From assembly GCA_963782255.1 (NCBI GenBank), contig CAWAIS010000001.1, positions 4,216,001-4,280,000 of the forward strand: DNA of 64,000 bases, in the 5' to 3' direction. Shown piece by piece: positions 37,827 through 46,683 of the stretch. The DNA comes from Roseiarcus sp963782255. GTDB taxonomy: Bacteria > Pseudomonadota > Alphaproteobacteria > Rhizobiales > Beijerinckiaceae. The position numbers and the translations under genes are program-made. The notes beneath the pieces were generated by a model. That model was not told the DNA's origin and made no database searches. It was given only the letters and a program-made list of their open reading frames with translations. Position 1 is the first letter of the stretch. Each line of letters opens with the position of its first letter.

Positions 37827-38813
37827 TCACCGGCCCATGCAGGCGTCGACCATGCGCTTGAGATCGGCCTTGGCGGCCGCGTCGAGCGCGCCTGTCGCAA
37901 GGCGCTCAGCCTCGCCGGAGACGCCAACGGCGTCCGCCACGCATCGGCAGGACGTCTCGCAGTCCTCCGCCGTCCTGCCCTTCGCTTCGCAGGTTCGCGT
38001 GCAGGCCGACAGAAAGGCGTTGTAGTCGGGCTTCGGCGCGGGAAGTGTCGCGAGCAAGCCCGACTGCGCCGCCGCCGCGACCAACCCGATCAGAATCGGC
38101 TGATGAATCAAATAGACCGCGAGGCTGTGCCGTCCGGCGAAGCAAACCGCGCGCGCCGCGGACGAGTTTGCCCGCCAGCGCGCGGGCGACGTCGAGGCTT
38201 TCAGCGCGCCCGGCGCGCGCGCCGCCGCCAAGCCGAGAAAGACCACCCCCGCCCAGGGCATGAGCGGGCGCCAGTCGACCGTGTTCGGCAAGGCTTCGCC
38301 CAGTCCGAGCCAGAGAAGCGCGGGGGGATCGAACAGCTTCGAATGGACGAAAACCGGAAGGGCGATCGCCGCGATCCCGACGATGAGGCTCGCTGAGGCT
38401 GGGGCCTCGACGAACGGCAGGGCCAAAAGGCTCGCGACCGCGATGCAGTGGAGGATGCCGAACCAGATCGTCTCGCCCGGCGCGAAGATGGAGCTGGCGA
38501 CGGTCACCAGGGCCGCGGCGCCCATGACCACGGCGAGCCGACGCCAGAAGGCCGGCAGGTTCAGCTTGTTGCGGTGGGCGAGCGCGAGCGACACGCCGAC
38601 CAGCGCCAGAAAGAGGCTCGCGACGCCATGCGAGAAGAAGCGCATGGGCAGGGAGAACGGCAGCGCCGGCGAGACGAGACGAAAGTCGGCGAGGTCCCAC
38701 GTCAGGTGAAAGACGGCCATGCCGATGAGGGCCAGGCCGCGCGCGCAGTCGACCGCGTCGACCCGCCCGCCGAGCTTTCGCGGCGCGGCGACCTCGGCCT
38801 CATCCGCGATCAC
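37827..38813 (-). CDS. DUF1624/acyltransferase-like membrane protein with Cys-rich tail
   Basis: A 328-residue membrane protein of about eight helices. VDAVDCARGLALIGMAVFHL and TWDLADFRLV near the N-terminus match the heparan-alpha-glucosaminide N-acetyltransferase-like DUF1624 family (R-G-x-A-x-x-x-M-x-x-F-H-x-x-W-D). HSLAVYLIHQPILIGL is the usual late motif. After it comes a soluble tail of about 75 residues with CTRTCEAKGRTAEDCETSCR and one more Cys. The start is GTG overlapping the dapF stop, so the pair is coupled. The frame extends far upstream inside dapF, which is not coding there. The donor and acceptor are unknown. Confidence 0.72.
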   Translation of the reverse strand: MIADEAEVAAPRKLGGRVDAVDCARGLALIGMAVFHLTWDLADFRLVSPALPFSLPMRFFSHGVASLFLALVGVSLALAHRNKLNLPAFWRRLAVVMGAAALVTVASSIFAPGETIWFGILHCIAVASLLALPFVEAPASASLIVGIAAIALPVFVHSKLFDPPALLWLGLGEALPNTVDWRPLMPWAGVVFLGLAAARAPGALKASTSPARWRANSSAARAVCFAGRHSLAVYLIHQPILIGLVAAAAQSGLLATLPAPKPDYNAFLSACTRTCEAKGRTAEDCETSCRCVADAVGVSGEAERLATGALDAAAKADLKRMVDACMGR

Positions 38814-39691
38814 AGGACCGCTTCGAACAGCGCGGGGTCGAGGACGAACGCGCTCTCGAATTCGACCGGCCCGGTCATGAGCACGTGATCGTCCGAGGCG
38901 CGCCATTCGATGACGAGGTCGCCGCCCGGGAGGGGCACCGTCCCGTTCCGGTCCATGAGACCGAGACGCGAGGCCGCCACCAGCGTCGCGCAGGCGGCGG
39001 AGCCGCAGGCGAGCGTCAGCCCCACGCCGCGCTCCCACACCAGGGCCGTGACGGCGTCGCGCGCGGTGATCTGGGCGAAGGTCACATTGGCCTTCTCGGG
39101 AAACATCGGGTGGACTTCGATCTCGGGGCCGAGGCGCGCCGCATCGATGCGGCCGAGGTCGGGCACGAAGAACACGGCATGCGGATTGCCCATGTTCACG
39201 GCCGACGGCGGTCCGAGCTCCGCGCAGGGATCGCCCGCGGGCCAAGTCAGCTCGACCCGCGTTGTGTCCTCGACCGCGCGGGCGAGCGGGATCGCCTGCC
39301 ACTTAAACCGCGGCGCGCCCATGTCGACCCGGTAGGTCCAGGGACCCAACCGTTCGCATGCGATCAACCCGGCTTCGGTCTCGACCGTGACGTGATCGGC
39401 GCCGAGCTCGCGGCAGAGCCGGTCGGCGACGCAGCGCGCACCGTTGCCGCAGGCGCCCGCCAGCGTGCCGTCGTTGTTGTAGATCAGGACATAGGCCGCT
39501 GTTCCATGGGTCCGCGCGTCGGCAAGCACCATCATCTGGTCGTAAGCGAGCCCGGGCGCCCGATGAATGGCGCGCGCGTCGTCCGCGTCCGGCAGGACGC
39601 CCGAGCCGCGCAGATCCAGAACGAGAATCCTGTTGCCCGCGCCGTTCATGCGTGCGACCGCGCGCCCGGCGAGCGGATGGCGGAAAGTCAA
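38810..39691 (-). CDS. dapF: Diaminopimelate epimerase
   Basis: A 293-residue cofactor-free epimerase that turns LL- into meso-diaminopimelate for peptidoglycan and lysine. The two catalytic cysteines are in AGACGNGARCVADRLC and LTLACGSAACATLVAA. ARMNGAGNRILVLDL opens the fold and MGNPHAVFFV is present. Length is normal. It lies just downstream of the DUF721 gene and overlaps the membrane-protein gene that follows. Confidence 0.95.
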   Translation of the reverse strand: MTFRHPLAGRAVARMNGAGNRILVLDLRGSGVLPDADDARAIHRAPGLAYDQMMVLADARTHGTAAYVLIYNNDGTLAGACGNGARCVADRLCRELGADHVTVETEAGLIACERLGPWTYRVDMGAPRFKWQAIPLARAVEDTTRVELTWPAGDPCAELGPPSAVNMGNPHAVFFVPDLGRIDAARLGPEIEVHPMFPEKANVTFAQITARDAVTALVWERGVGLTLACGSAACATLVAASRLGLMDRNGTVPLPGGDLVIEWRASDDHVLMTGPVEFESAFVLDPALFEAVL

Positions 39692-39695
39692 GCCG

Positions 39696-40226
39696 TCACT
39701 CTCCTTTAAGGGCGAGCGCTGCGGCGCGCAGGCGCTCCGAACGGTCGATTGCGCGCGCCCCCAGGCGCGTCAAGCCTTCGCGCAGATCATCGTCCTCGAT
39801 TCTGCGCGCCGCGTTCTTGGCTTCGGCCTCCGCTTCCGGGCTCGGGGCCGGCGCCGGCGGGCGCTTCGCCTTTTGCGACAACGGACCCTGGCGGAAGGCG
39901 ATCTTGTCGACGCAGCGCCAGCCAAGATGGGCATTGACTCGGGTGACGATGACCGCGGCGTTGTGCTGCGCCTCGAGCGCAAAGGCGCCCTCGACCCGAA
40001 GCACCAGCGTCGCGGGGGCGATCCGCGCCTCGGGGTCCTGTTTGGGAGCGCGCGGCGGCCACAGCAACTGGATCGGCCGCGCGTAGCGCGCGATCGTCTC
40101 GCCGACGATTGCTGGCCAGTCGGCGACGAGGCTCGCCTCGCTCATTCCGCGCGCCGCCAGCGCGTCCTCGACGATCGCGGGCACGAACTCGGCCAGGAGC
40201 TTGGCGCCGCGGCGCGGAGCCTTCAT
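39696..40226 (-). CDS. DUF721 family protein (DciA-like)
   Basis: A 176-residue protein starting at MKAPRRGAKLLAEFVPAIVE. The first 110 residues carry the DUF721 pattern: an N-terminal helix, LVADWPAIVGETIARYARPI, and ATLVLRVEGAFALEAQHNAA followed by LGWRCVDKIAFRQGP. DUF721 includes DciA, the ancestral helicase loader; alphaproteobacterial members have a C-terminal extension as here. It is divergent from mutY with 30 bp between the starts, and 4 bp upstream of dapF. Confidence 0.8.
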   Translation of the reverse strand: MKAPRRGAKLLAEFVPAIVEDALAARGMSEASLVADWPAIVGETIARYARPIQLLWPPRAPKQDPEARIAPATLVLRVEGAFALEAQHNAAVIVTRVNAHLGWRCVDKIAFRQGPLSQKAKRPPAPAPSPEAEAEAKNAARRIEDDDLREGLTRLGARAIDRSERLRAAALALKGE

Positions 40227-40256
40227 GGTCGCCTCGGTTTGGGCAGGGTCAAGCGC

Positions 40257-41333
40257 ATGAGCCGCAATGTAAGCGTCCTCGACTCGCAAGCAAAGAGAAA
40301 GGCGCTCGTCGCGCGGACGCTTCGCTGGTGGGATGTCAATCGCCGCACGCTCGCATGGCGCGCCGGGCCTGGAGAAGCGCCCGATCCGTATCGCGTCTGG
40401 CTGTCGGAAGTGCTCCTCCAGCAGACGACGGCGCAGGCGGCGACGCCCTACTTCCAGAAATTTGTCGCGAAATGGCCGCGTGTCGAGGATCTCGCCGCCG
40501 CGCCTGCCGAGGCGGTGATCGGCGCCTTCGCCGGCCTCGGCTACTATTCGCGCGCGCGAAACCTGCACGCCTGCGCCAAGGAGGTCGCCCGAAGAGGCGG
40601 GGCCTTCCCTGACGACGAAGCGGAGCTGCGCGCCCTTCCCGGCGTCGGCGCCTACACCGCAGCGGCGATCGCCGCCATTGCCTTCGGCCGTCAGGCGGCT
40701 CCGGTCGATGGAAACATAGCCCGGATCCTGGCGCGTCTCATCGCGCTGGACAGGCCTGCCGCCGAGGCGCGAGACGAAATCGCATTTGCCGCGCGCGCCC
40801 TCGCGCCTGCCGGCCGGCCTGGCGATTTCGCCCAGGCGCTGATGGACATCGGCGCCGCGATCTGCCGTCCGCGCAATCCCGACTGCCCGATGTGTCCGCT
40901 CGCGGACGACTGCGAGGCCCGCCGTTGCGACGCGCCGGAGGCTTACCCGCGCCCGCGACCGGTTCAGCCCAAGCCGAAAAGAGAAGGCGCAGTCTTTTTC
41001 GCAAGCCGCTCGGACGGCGCCTTCCTAGCCCGCCGTCGACCGCCGGGCGGACTCCTGGCCGCGACGATCGAACTGCCGGGCACGCCCTGGACCAACGAAG
41101 GGCCGGGCGGCGCCTGGTCGACCGGGGCGCCCGTTTCGGCGCTCTGGCGCCGGCTGCCCGGCTCAGTCGAGCAGGCCTTCACCCATTTCGCGCTCAAGCT
41201 GACAGTCTACGCCGGCGCCTTCGAGGGCGCCGCGCCCGAGGCCCATTTCTGGGTGTCGCCCGGGGAGGTTGGCGATGCGGGATTCTCGAACGTGATGCGC
41301 AAAGCCGTCGCGCGGGCGCTGGAACAGTCTTAA
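40257..41333 (+). CDS. mutY: A/G-specific adenine glycosylase MutY
   Basis: A 358-residue DNA repair enzyme that removes adenine mispaired with 8-oxoguanine. The helix-hairpin-helix is LPGVGAYTAAAIAAIAFG, the catalytic Asp is in APVDGNIARILARL near residue 150, and LSEVLLQQTTAQAATPYFQK is the N-terminal adenine pocket. The 4Fe-4S cluster is CRPRNPDCPMCPLADDC with exact C-x6-C-x2-C-x5-C spacing. The C-terminal NUDIX-like part (EGAVFFASRSDGAFLARRRP) reads 8-oxoG. It is divergent from the DUF721 gene. Confidence 0.96.
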   Translation: MSRNVSVLDSQAKRKALVARTLRWWDVNRRTLAWRAGPGEAPDPYRVWLSEVLLQQTTAQAATPYFQKFVAKWPRVEDLAAAPAEAVIGAFAGLGYYSRARNLHACAKEVARRGGAFPDDEAELRALPGVGAYTAAAIAAIAFGRQAAPVDGNIARILARLIALDRPAAEARDEIAFAARALAPAGRPGDFAQALMDIGAAICRPRNPDCPMCPLADDCEARRCDAPEAYPRPRPVQPKPKREGAVFFASRSDGAFLARRRPPGGLLAATIELPGTPWTNEGPGGAWSTGAPVSALWRRLPGSVEQAFTHFALKLTVYAGAFEGAAPEAHFWVSPGEVGDAGFSNVMRKAVARALEQS

Positions 41334-41445
41334 GGCCGTTTCGACCCCCTATTGTGAATTTGCTAGAACCTTTGCCCCATCGTCGTTAGGCTGAAACATT
41401 GGCAGGCAATCGTCAGGACCCGTTCCCCGTGTTGCAAGCAGGTTC

Positions 41446-42204
41446 ATGTCGCCGCTAATCACACCTTCGGCTTTTCGCTTGCCGCCGGACGACGAGCTGC
41501 GCGCCCGGTTTGGCCATGTGACGACATGGGTTTTCGACCTCGACAACACGCTCTATCCGCCCGATAGCGGCATCTGGCCGAAGATCGACGAGCGCATCAC
41601 GCTGTTTCTGATCGACCTCTTTGGTCTCGACGGCTACTCGGCCCGCGCCCTGCACCAGCACTATTATGCGCGGCACGGCACGACCCTCCGCGGGCTCATC
41701 GAGGACAATATCGAGGTGGCGGACCGCTTCCTGGAGTTCGTCCACGATATCGACCGGACGGTCTTGAAGCCAAACCCGATGCTGGCGCGGGAGGTCGCGC
41801 AACTACCCGGGCGGAAGCTGATTTTCACCAATGGGTCCCGCAGTCACGCGATCCTGACCACGCGCCAGCTCGGCCTGGACGGCCTGTTCGAAGACGCTTT
41901 CGACATCATCGCCGCGCGCTTGATGCCGAAGCCCGCCGAGGCGGCCTACGAAGCGTTTTTTGCGCGGTTCGGCGTTGATCCCAGGTGCGCCGCGATGTTC
42001 GAGGACGTCGCCAAGAACCTCGTCGTTCCCAAAGCGCGCGGCATGACGACGACCCTCGTCACAGCGAAGCCCGGCCAGGCCGATCACCGGGAGTCGCATG
42101 ATCGCCAGGTGCCCCCGAGCACGGCTGCGGCGGCTGATTTCGTGACCGACGATCTGAGCGGGTTCCTCGCGTGTCTGAACGCAGGGCTCTTGTCCGCGAT
42201 GTGA
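41446..42204 (+). CDS. Pyrimidine 5'-nucleotidase-type HAD phosphatase
   Basis: A 252-residue HAD-superfamily protein. Motif I is WVFDLDNTLYPPDSGIWPKI, motif II IFTNGSRSHAILTTRQLGLD, and motif III/IV KPAEAAYEAFFARFGVDP then AAMFEDVAKNLVVPKARGM. This is the SDT1/PPIN1-like subgroup that dephosphorylates pyrimidine nucleotides or related phosphates. Length is normal. In many Hyphomicrobiales it lies near dapD; that gene is not here. Confidence 0.9.
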   Translation: MSPLITPSAFRLPPDDELRARFGHVTTWVFDLDNTLYPPDSGIWPKIDERITLFLIDLFGLDGYSARALHQHYYARHGTTLRGLIEDNIEVADRFLEFVHDIDRTVLKPNPMLAREVAQLPGRKLIFTNGSRSHAILTTRQLGLDGLFEDAFDIIAARLMPKPAEAAYEAFFARFGVDPRCAAMFEDVAKNLVVPKARGMTTTLVTAKPGQADHRESHDRQVPPSTAAAADFVTDDLSGFLACLNAGLLSAM

Positions 42205-42256
42205 GCCGATCGCGGCCGGCCTCTTGCGGGCTTCGCGTACTGGAGGAGCCGAACAG

Positions 42257-43501
42257 CTATCGCGTGAACAGCGTCCGATAGGCCTCGATCAGCTTCGGGA
42301 CCTGGTGCGCCCAAGAGAGCTCGTTTTCGATGCGGCTGCGGCCGATCCCGCCCGCCCGCTTGCGTCGTTCCGGATCGCAGAGAAGGTCGACGATTTTTTG
42401 GGCGAAATCGATCGGGTCGTTCGGCTTGGCGTATGCCGACGCCTCCTCGGCCGAAACGCGTCCTTCGATGACGTCGTATTGAACGATCGGCTTCTTCATC
42501 GCCATATATTCGAGAATTTTGTTCATGGTTGAAAGGTTGTTCATCGGATTGACGCGGTCCGGATTGACGCAAACGTCTGCCGAGGAAAGCACCGAAAACA
42601 GCTGTTCGTCCGGCGCGCGGCCGAGAAAGGTCACGAACTCGGAGAGCCCCATCTTGACCGACAAGGCCTCCATTCGCTTCCGGTTTGGGCCGTCGCCGAC
42701 CAATACGAACTGGATGTCGGCGCGTCCCAAGTCATGGACGAGATATTTGACCGATTGAAGCAAAAGATCGATGCCCTCCTGACCGCCGATCACGCCGACG
42801 AAGCCTACGAGGTATCGTCGGCCGTTCTTCCACCGCGGATCGACGGGCATCAGCTGCACGCGGCGCAAATCCGGCCCGCTGCGCACGACGAACACGCGGC
42901 CGGGCGGCTTGTGGCCGCGTTTGATCGCGATATTGCGGTAGCTCTCGTTGGTCGCGATCACGATGTCGGCGAAGAAGAAGGTCAGCCGCTCGGCGAGGAC
43001 CAGGAGACGCCAGAGGAAGCCGCGGCGATCGAATTTCGCTTCGTAAAGCTCAGGATTGATATCGTGATGATCGAAGACGAACTTCTTGCCGAGCAACTTG
43101 AACGGCAATGCGACGAGGAAGATCAGGTCGGGCGGATTGCAGGCGTGGATGGCGTCGAAGCCGCGGCCGAAATAGACGCGCCATGCGAGCCGAAATTCAT
43201 AGAAGAGCGCGCTTGCGTATTCCTTGAGGTAGCCGACCGCTGAATCGCCGTCCGGAGGCAGCGCATGGCGATAAATGTTGACGCCTTCGATCACCTCATG
43301 AGCGGCTTCATACCCCTTGCCTATTGGGCAGATGACCGAAACCTCGGCGCCCGCGCTGACGAGCGCCAGCGCCTCCTGCCAAACACGCCGGTCGAACGGC
43401 ACCGGCAAGTTCTCGACAATGATCAGGATCCGTTTGCCGGTGAGCGCGGTCCTATCGTAGCGCGTCGGCAGTTGCACATGTTCCGTCATGTTTTGCTCCA
43501 C
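42257..43501 (-). CDS. Glycosyltransferase family 4 protein
   Basis: A 414-residue GT-B enzyme. The N-terminal half has KRILIIVENLPVPFDRRVWQ, AIHACNPPDLIFLVALPFKL and DHHDINPELY. The C-terminal donor-binding half has VGFVGVIGGQEGIDLLLQSV, FVLVGDGPNRKRMEALSVKM, and the EYMAMKKPIVQYDVIEGR region near the catalytic Glu. Together these match family GT4. It is 72 bp downstream of the nucleotide-sugar dehydrogenase, so the pair probably builds an exopolysaccharide. Acceptor and sugar are unknown. Confidence 0.9.
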   Translation of the reverse strand: MEQNMTEHVQLPTRYDRTALTGKRILIIVENLPVPFDRRVWQEALALVSAGAEVSVICPIGKGYEAAHEVIEGVNIYRHALPPDGDSAVGYLKEYASALFYEFRLAWRVYFGRGFDAIHACNPPDLIFLVALPFKLLGKKFVFDHHDINPELYEAKFDRRGFLWRLLVLAERLTFFFADIVIATNESYRNIAIKRGHKPPGRVFVVRSGPDLRRVQLMPVDPRWKNGRRYLVGFVGVIGGQEGIDLLLQSVKYLVHDLGRADIQFVLVGDGPNRKRMEALSVKMGLSEFVTFLGRAPDEQLFSVLSSADVCVNPDRVNPMNNLSTMNKILEYMAMKKPIVQYDVIEGRVSAEEASAYAKPNDPIDFAQKIVDLLCDPERRKRAGGIGRSRIENELSWAHQVPKLIEAYRTLFTR

Positions 43502-43573
43502 GCGCTTGCACGCAGCGCGTCGTGATTGCGCGCCGCCTGAACCCGAAACGGAGCGGTCAGCTGCGCCCGCTCC

Positions 43574-44836
43574 TCACAACGCATGAAAATCCATGACGTT
43601 GGCGCACTTGAGCGATACGGTGCGCGAGGTCCCGTTCGTGTCGACGACGAGATCGAACCCGTCGCTCTCGGCGATCTCCCTAGTGACCAGGAGGTCGGGA
43701 AGCCCGGGAAGATGCGAAAAGGCGTAGCCCAGGTTCTGGCCGATCAGGTGCTCCGGCTTCAACGACGGATCGTAGATCGACAAGGAATAGCCCGCCCGAA
43801 TGAACTTTCGCGCCAGATCGATGTTCGGGCTCTCGCGCAGATCGTCGGTGTCGGACTTGAACGCCAAGCCGAGCATCAAGACCTTCGCGCCGGCTTTGAG
43901 GCCGTTGACCGCGCGCGTGAAGAGGAAATGCTTGTGCGCCTCGTTCGAGCGCATCAAGGCGTCGATGACATGCGTATTGGCGCCGACGTCGTTCGAAAGG
44001 TATTGGAGCGCCCTGACGTCCTTCGGCAGGCACGACCCGCCGAAAGGTCCGCCGGGGCGCAGGTAGTGGGGAGAAATGTTGAGCTTCGTGTCCGAGACGA
44101 AGATCCCGTGCACAACCTTGGCGTCGATGCCGAGAGCGACGCACATCCGGCCGATCTCGTTCGCGTAGGCGACCTTCAACGCGTGGAAGCTGTTGTCGAC
44201 GAATTTGGTGAACTCGGCTTCGCGAAAGCCCACGGTGAAGGTCGGCGCGTTGAGGTTCTTGTTCATTTCCTCAACCCGCGCCGACGGCGCCCCGTCGTGC
44301 GTCCCCACGACGATCTTCGGCGGATTGAAGAAGTCGTGGACCGCAGTCGCCTCTCGAAGGAATTCGGGGTTGTAGACGATCTCGATGATGTCATGCGCCT
44401 CGCCGAGCGCGGACTTGAAGATCGGCAGGATCAGCCCATCGACCGTGCCGGGTCGAATGGTGCTGCGGTAGACGACCGTCAGCTTCTCTTTGCGGTTCAA
44501 CGATTGCACAGCGTTGGCGATCTGGCGCGTCACTACCGCGATGTCGCGCATGTTGTGCGCGCCGTCGGGAGCGCTCGGCGTTCCGACGCAAACAATCGCC
44601 ATATCGCAGGAACGGACCGGCTCGACGGGATCGGTGGTGCAATGAAGCCGCCTTTCCGCAAGCGCCACAGTCAGCATCTTGTCGAGGCCAGGCTCTTTGA
44701 TCGGCGACGCGCCGCGGGCGACCTTGCGAACCTTGTCGTCGCTCACGTCGACGCCGATGAGATCATGGCCCTCGCTCGCAAGGCAGATCGCCCCGGTCAG
44801 GCCGACGTATCCAAGGCCGTAAACTGCGATTTTCAT
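43574..44836 (-). CDS. Nucleotide-sugar 6-dehydrogenase (GDP-mannose/UDP-glucose type)
   Basis: A 420-residue NAD enzyme that oxidises C6 of a nucleotide sugar to a uronate. The Rossmann opening is MKIAVYGLGYVGLTGAICLA, VVYRSTIRPGTVDGLILPIF follows, and the active Cys is in GGPFGGSCLPKDVRALQYLS near residue 268. LGLAFKSDTDDLRESPN is the C-terminal hallmark. The PHYLRPGGPFGGSCLPKD form looks closer to GDP-mannose dehydrogenase (AlgD) than to UDP-glucose dehydrogenase. It is paired with the GT4 gene that follows. Confidence 0.9.
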   Translation of the reverse strand: MKIAVYGLGYVGLTGAICLASEGHDLIGVDVSDDKVRKVARGASPIKEPGLDKMLTVALAERRLHCTTDPVEPVRSCDMAIVCVGTPSAPDGAHNMRDIAVVTRQIANAVQSLNRKEKLTVVYRSTIRPGTVDGLILPIFKSALGEAHDIIEIVYNPEFLREATAVHDFFNPPKIVVGTHDGAPSARVEEMNKNLNAPTFTVGFREAEFTKFVDNSFHALKVAYANEIGRMCVALGIDAKVVHGIFVSDTKLNISPHYLRPGGPFGGSCLPKDVRALQYLSNDVGANTHVIDALMRSNEAHKHFLFTRAVNGLKAGAKVLMLGLAFKSDTDDLRESPNIDLARKFIRAGYSLSIYDPSLKPEHLIGQNLGYAFSHLPGLPDLLVTREIAESDGFDLVVDTNGTSRTVSLKCANVMDFHAL

Positions 44837-45201
44837 GGATGCTCCATGGCAAGCGCTCCGATGCGAGAAAGCGCGTCAAACCGCGGCGCCCGCCCCGATA
44901 GCTTGTGCAACCCAGCCTCAGCAAGTGTCATTTATAGGGTGGTGGGGCTCAAACTTGTCTTGGCGGACGACCGTAGAGGACACGAGTTAACCAGGCGGAC
45001 GAGAGCGAGCTTGGCTTTCCTGCGGCCGTCGCCAAACGTTTGATGCGGAGCGGCGCCTCAGCACGCTCATGGCAGCCATGCAGGGGACGCGTGGCTCGCT
45101 GTTCGCCACGCCCTTAAGAGAAGACCTCGCTCCGGTTTCCTGCCGGCGCGATGCGACTATAGTCTCTTTCCCGACCCGTTGGCGAGAACAGGTGTTTGAC
45201 A
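44837..45201. other. Intergenic region, no feature recognised
   Basis: Upstream spacer of the dehydrogenase-GT4 pair; it probably carries their promoter. No repeat or RNA gene recognised. Confidence 0.4.
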
Positions 45202-45444
45202 ATGTTGCTGATGCGTTACGTCAATGAGTTAATCGATCTCGCGAAGTCCGGCGCGCCGGTTCCTGACGGGTTGGTGAAGTTCGAACAGATCTATGACGCC
45301 TATATGATCGAGGCGCCGGGTTCGTTTGGCGAGAAGAGGAAGGCGCTTCTCGAGGCATTCCGCGGCAAAGCTCCGCAGACCCCGCTGACCTGGCCAATTC
45401 TCGATAAGCTCGGCGGTCTCCCCGATAGCGGGGCGACCGAATAA
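45202..45444 (+). CDS. Small conserved hypothetical protein
   Basis: An 80-residue protein starting at the ATG that gives MLLMRYVNELIDLAKSGAPV. It has PDGLVKFEQIYDAYMIEAPG and LTWPILDKLGGLP. Balanced composition, unlike the arginine-rich shadow frames around it, supports a real gene. No family or function recognised. Ribosome site weak. Confidence 0.45.
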   Translation: MLLMRYVNELIDLAKSGAPVPDGLVKFEQIYDAYMIEAPGSFGEKRKALLEAFRGKAPQTPLTWPILDKLGGLPDSGATE

Positions 45445-45718
45445 CTCAGGTCAGCGCGCGTCGCGCGCGCTCCGCCACCGCCGGATTCGATGACGGACGT
45501 CCCGCGCGCGCTTCAGGTTGGGATTTAGCTTTCGACGCCCACGTCTGGCCTGACAGCGGTCGCTTCGTCGCCAAATTGATCGAGTAACGCTGGCAATCAC
45601 GCGTCGAGTTCGTCTCCTCTGCGGTCTCTCTCGCATTGACACAGTACAGGTGAGGCGCTACTCTTAATTTACAGTGCAGAATAGTTCTCGGCTCTTTTTT
45701 ATATCGAGGATTGGGGCG

Positions 45719-46576
45719 ATGGCCGCCGCATCAGAACTTCTGGGTCTGCGACGATACGTGAAGGAACTCCGTCGGGCCGGACGGGCTCAGCCTCTCGTCG
45801 AAGTCATGCAGCGCACCTGGAACGTGGGAAAAAACGTTCGAGATTTCGTCCATTCCCGAACAGCGTTGGCCGGATTCCAGGATGCGACCCGAGGGAAAAA
45901 TTATGCCGAACTCGTCGACGTGGTCCTAAACGGATTCGGACGCGTTTTGGCCCCAATTCAAAGCCCAAACGAGCTTGCTCGCTGGATTCAGCGCGTTTCG
46001 GTCGCCAAGCCTAAGGTTGTTGTCGAAATTGGGACAGCCAAAGGCGGAACGTTCTTCCTTCTGTCCAGAGCGTCCGACCACGCCGCAACATTGATCAGCA
46101 TTGACTTGCCAGGCGGCCTTTATGGCGGAGGATATCCGCTCTGGAAGCAGGACTTCTTCCGCAAACTGATTGGCGCCGGGAAAACTGTTCATTTCATACG
46201 CGCGAATTCCCATGATTTGCAAACGCGGACCCAGCTCGAGGCAAGTCTTAGCAATCGAAAAATAGACGTTCTGTTCATCGACGGGGATCACTCGTATGAA
46301 GGCGTTAGCCATGACTTCTGGCTCTACGGCCCGCTGGTTCGCCCCGGCGGCCTGATCGGGCTCCACGACATTCTTGAAAATCGCTTTGACAAGGACATTG
46401 ACGTGTCCCGATTTTGGAACGAAATCAAAGGGAGATTTGTGGTCGAGGAAATCGTGGATCGAGCCGATCAAGGCGTTTTCGGGATCGGCGTGGTTATCGT
46501 CCCCGAAGCTGGCGTCAGCGGCGGCAACGGCGAAAGACACTCCGTTGCCGGGGAGCGAAGGGGCCCATCGAACTGA
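45719..46576 (+). CDS. Class I SAM-dependent methyltransferase (CmcI/Methyltransf_24-like)
   Basis: A 285-residue protein. The SAM site is KVVVEIGTAKGGTFFLLSRA, then TLISIDLPGG, IDVLFIDGDHSYEGVSHDFW and YGPLVRPGGLIGLHDILEN, the pattern of the CmcI-like/Methyltransf_24 group often found in glycan clusters. The start is the ATG at 45719, eight bases after GAGGA; a GTG 15 codons upstream is also open. The N-terminal 80 residues are helical. It is near the exopolysaccharide genes, so methylation of a sugar is plausible but inferred. Confidence 0.8.
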   Translation: MAAASELLGLRRYVKELRRAGRAQPLVEVMQRTWNVGKNVRDFVHSRTALAGFQDATRGKNYAELVDVVLNGFGRVLAPIQSPNELARWIQRVSVAKPKVVVEIGTAKGGTFFLLSRASDHAATLISIDLPGGLYGGGYPLWKQDFFRKLIGAGKTVHFIRANSHDLQTRTQLEASLSNRKIDVLFIDGDHSYEGVSHDFWLYGPLVRPGGLIGLHDILENRFDKDIDVSRFWNEIKGRFVVEEIVDRADQGVFGIGVVIVPEAGVSGGNGERHSVAGERRGPSN

Positions 46577-46683
46577 CGCACAGGTACTGTCAAAAGAATT
46601 TCGAAGATTCGTCTCGCGGCACTAGGATCCGCGCGCCACTCGCGGCGAGCTGTTCGGGGGCGCGATCTACACGTAAGGCTGTA

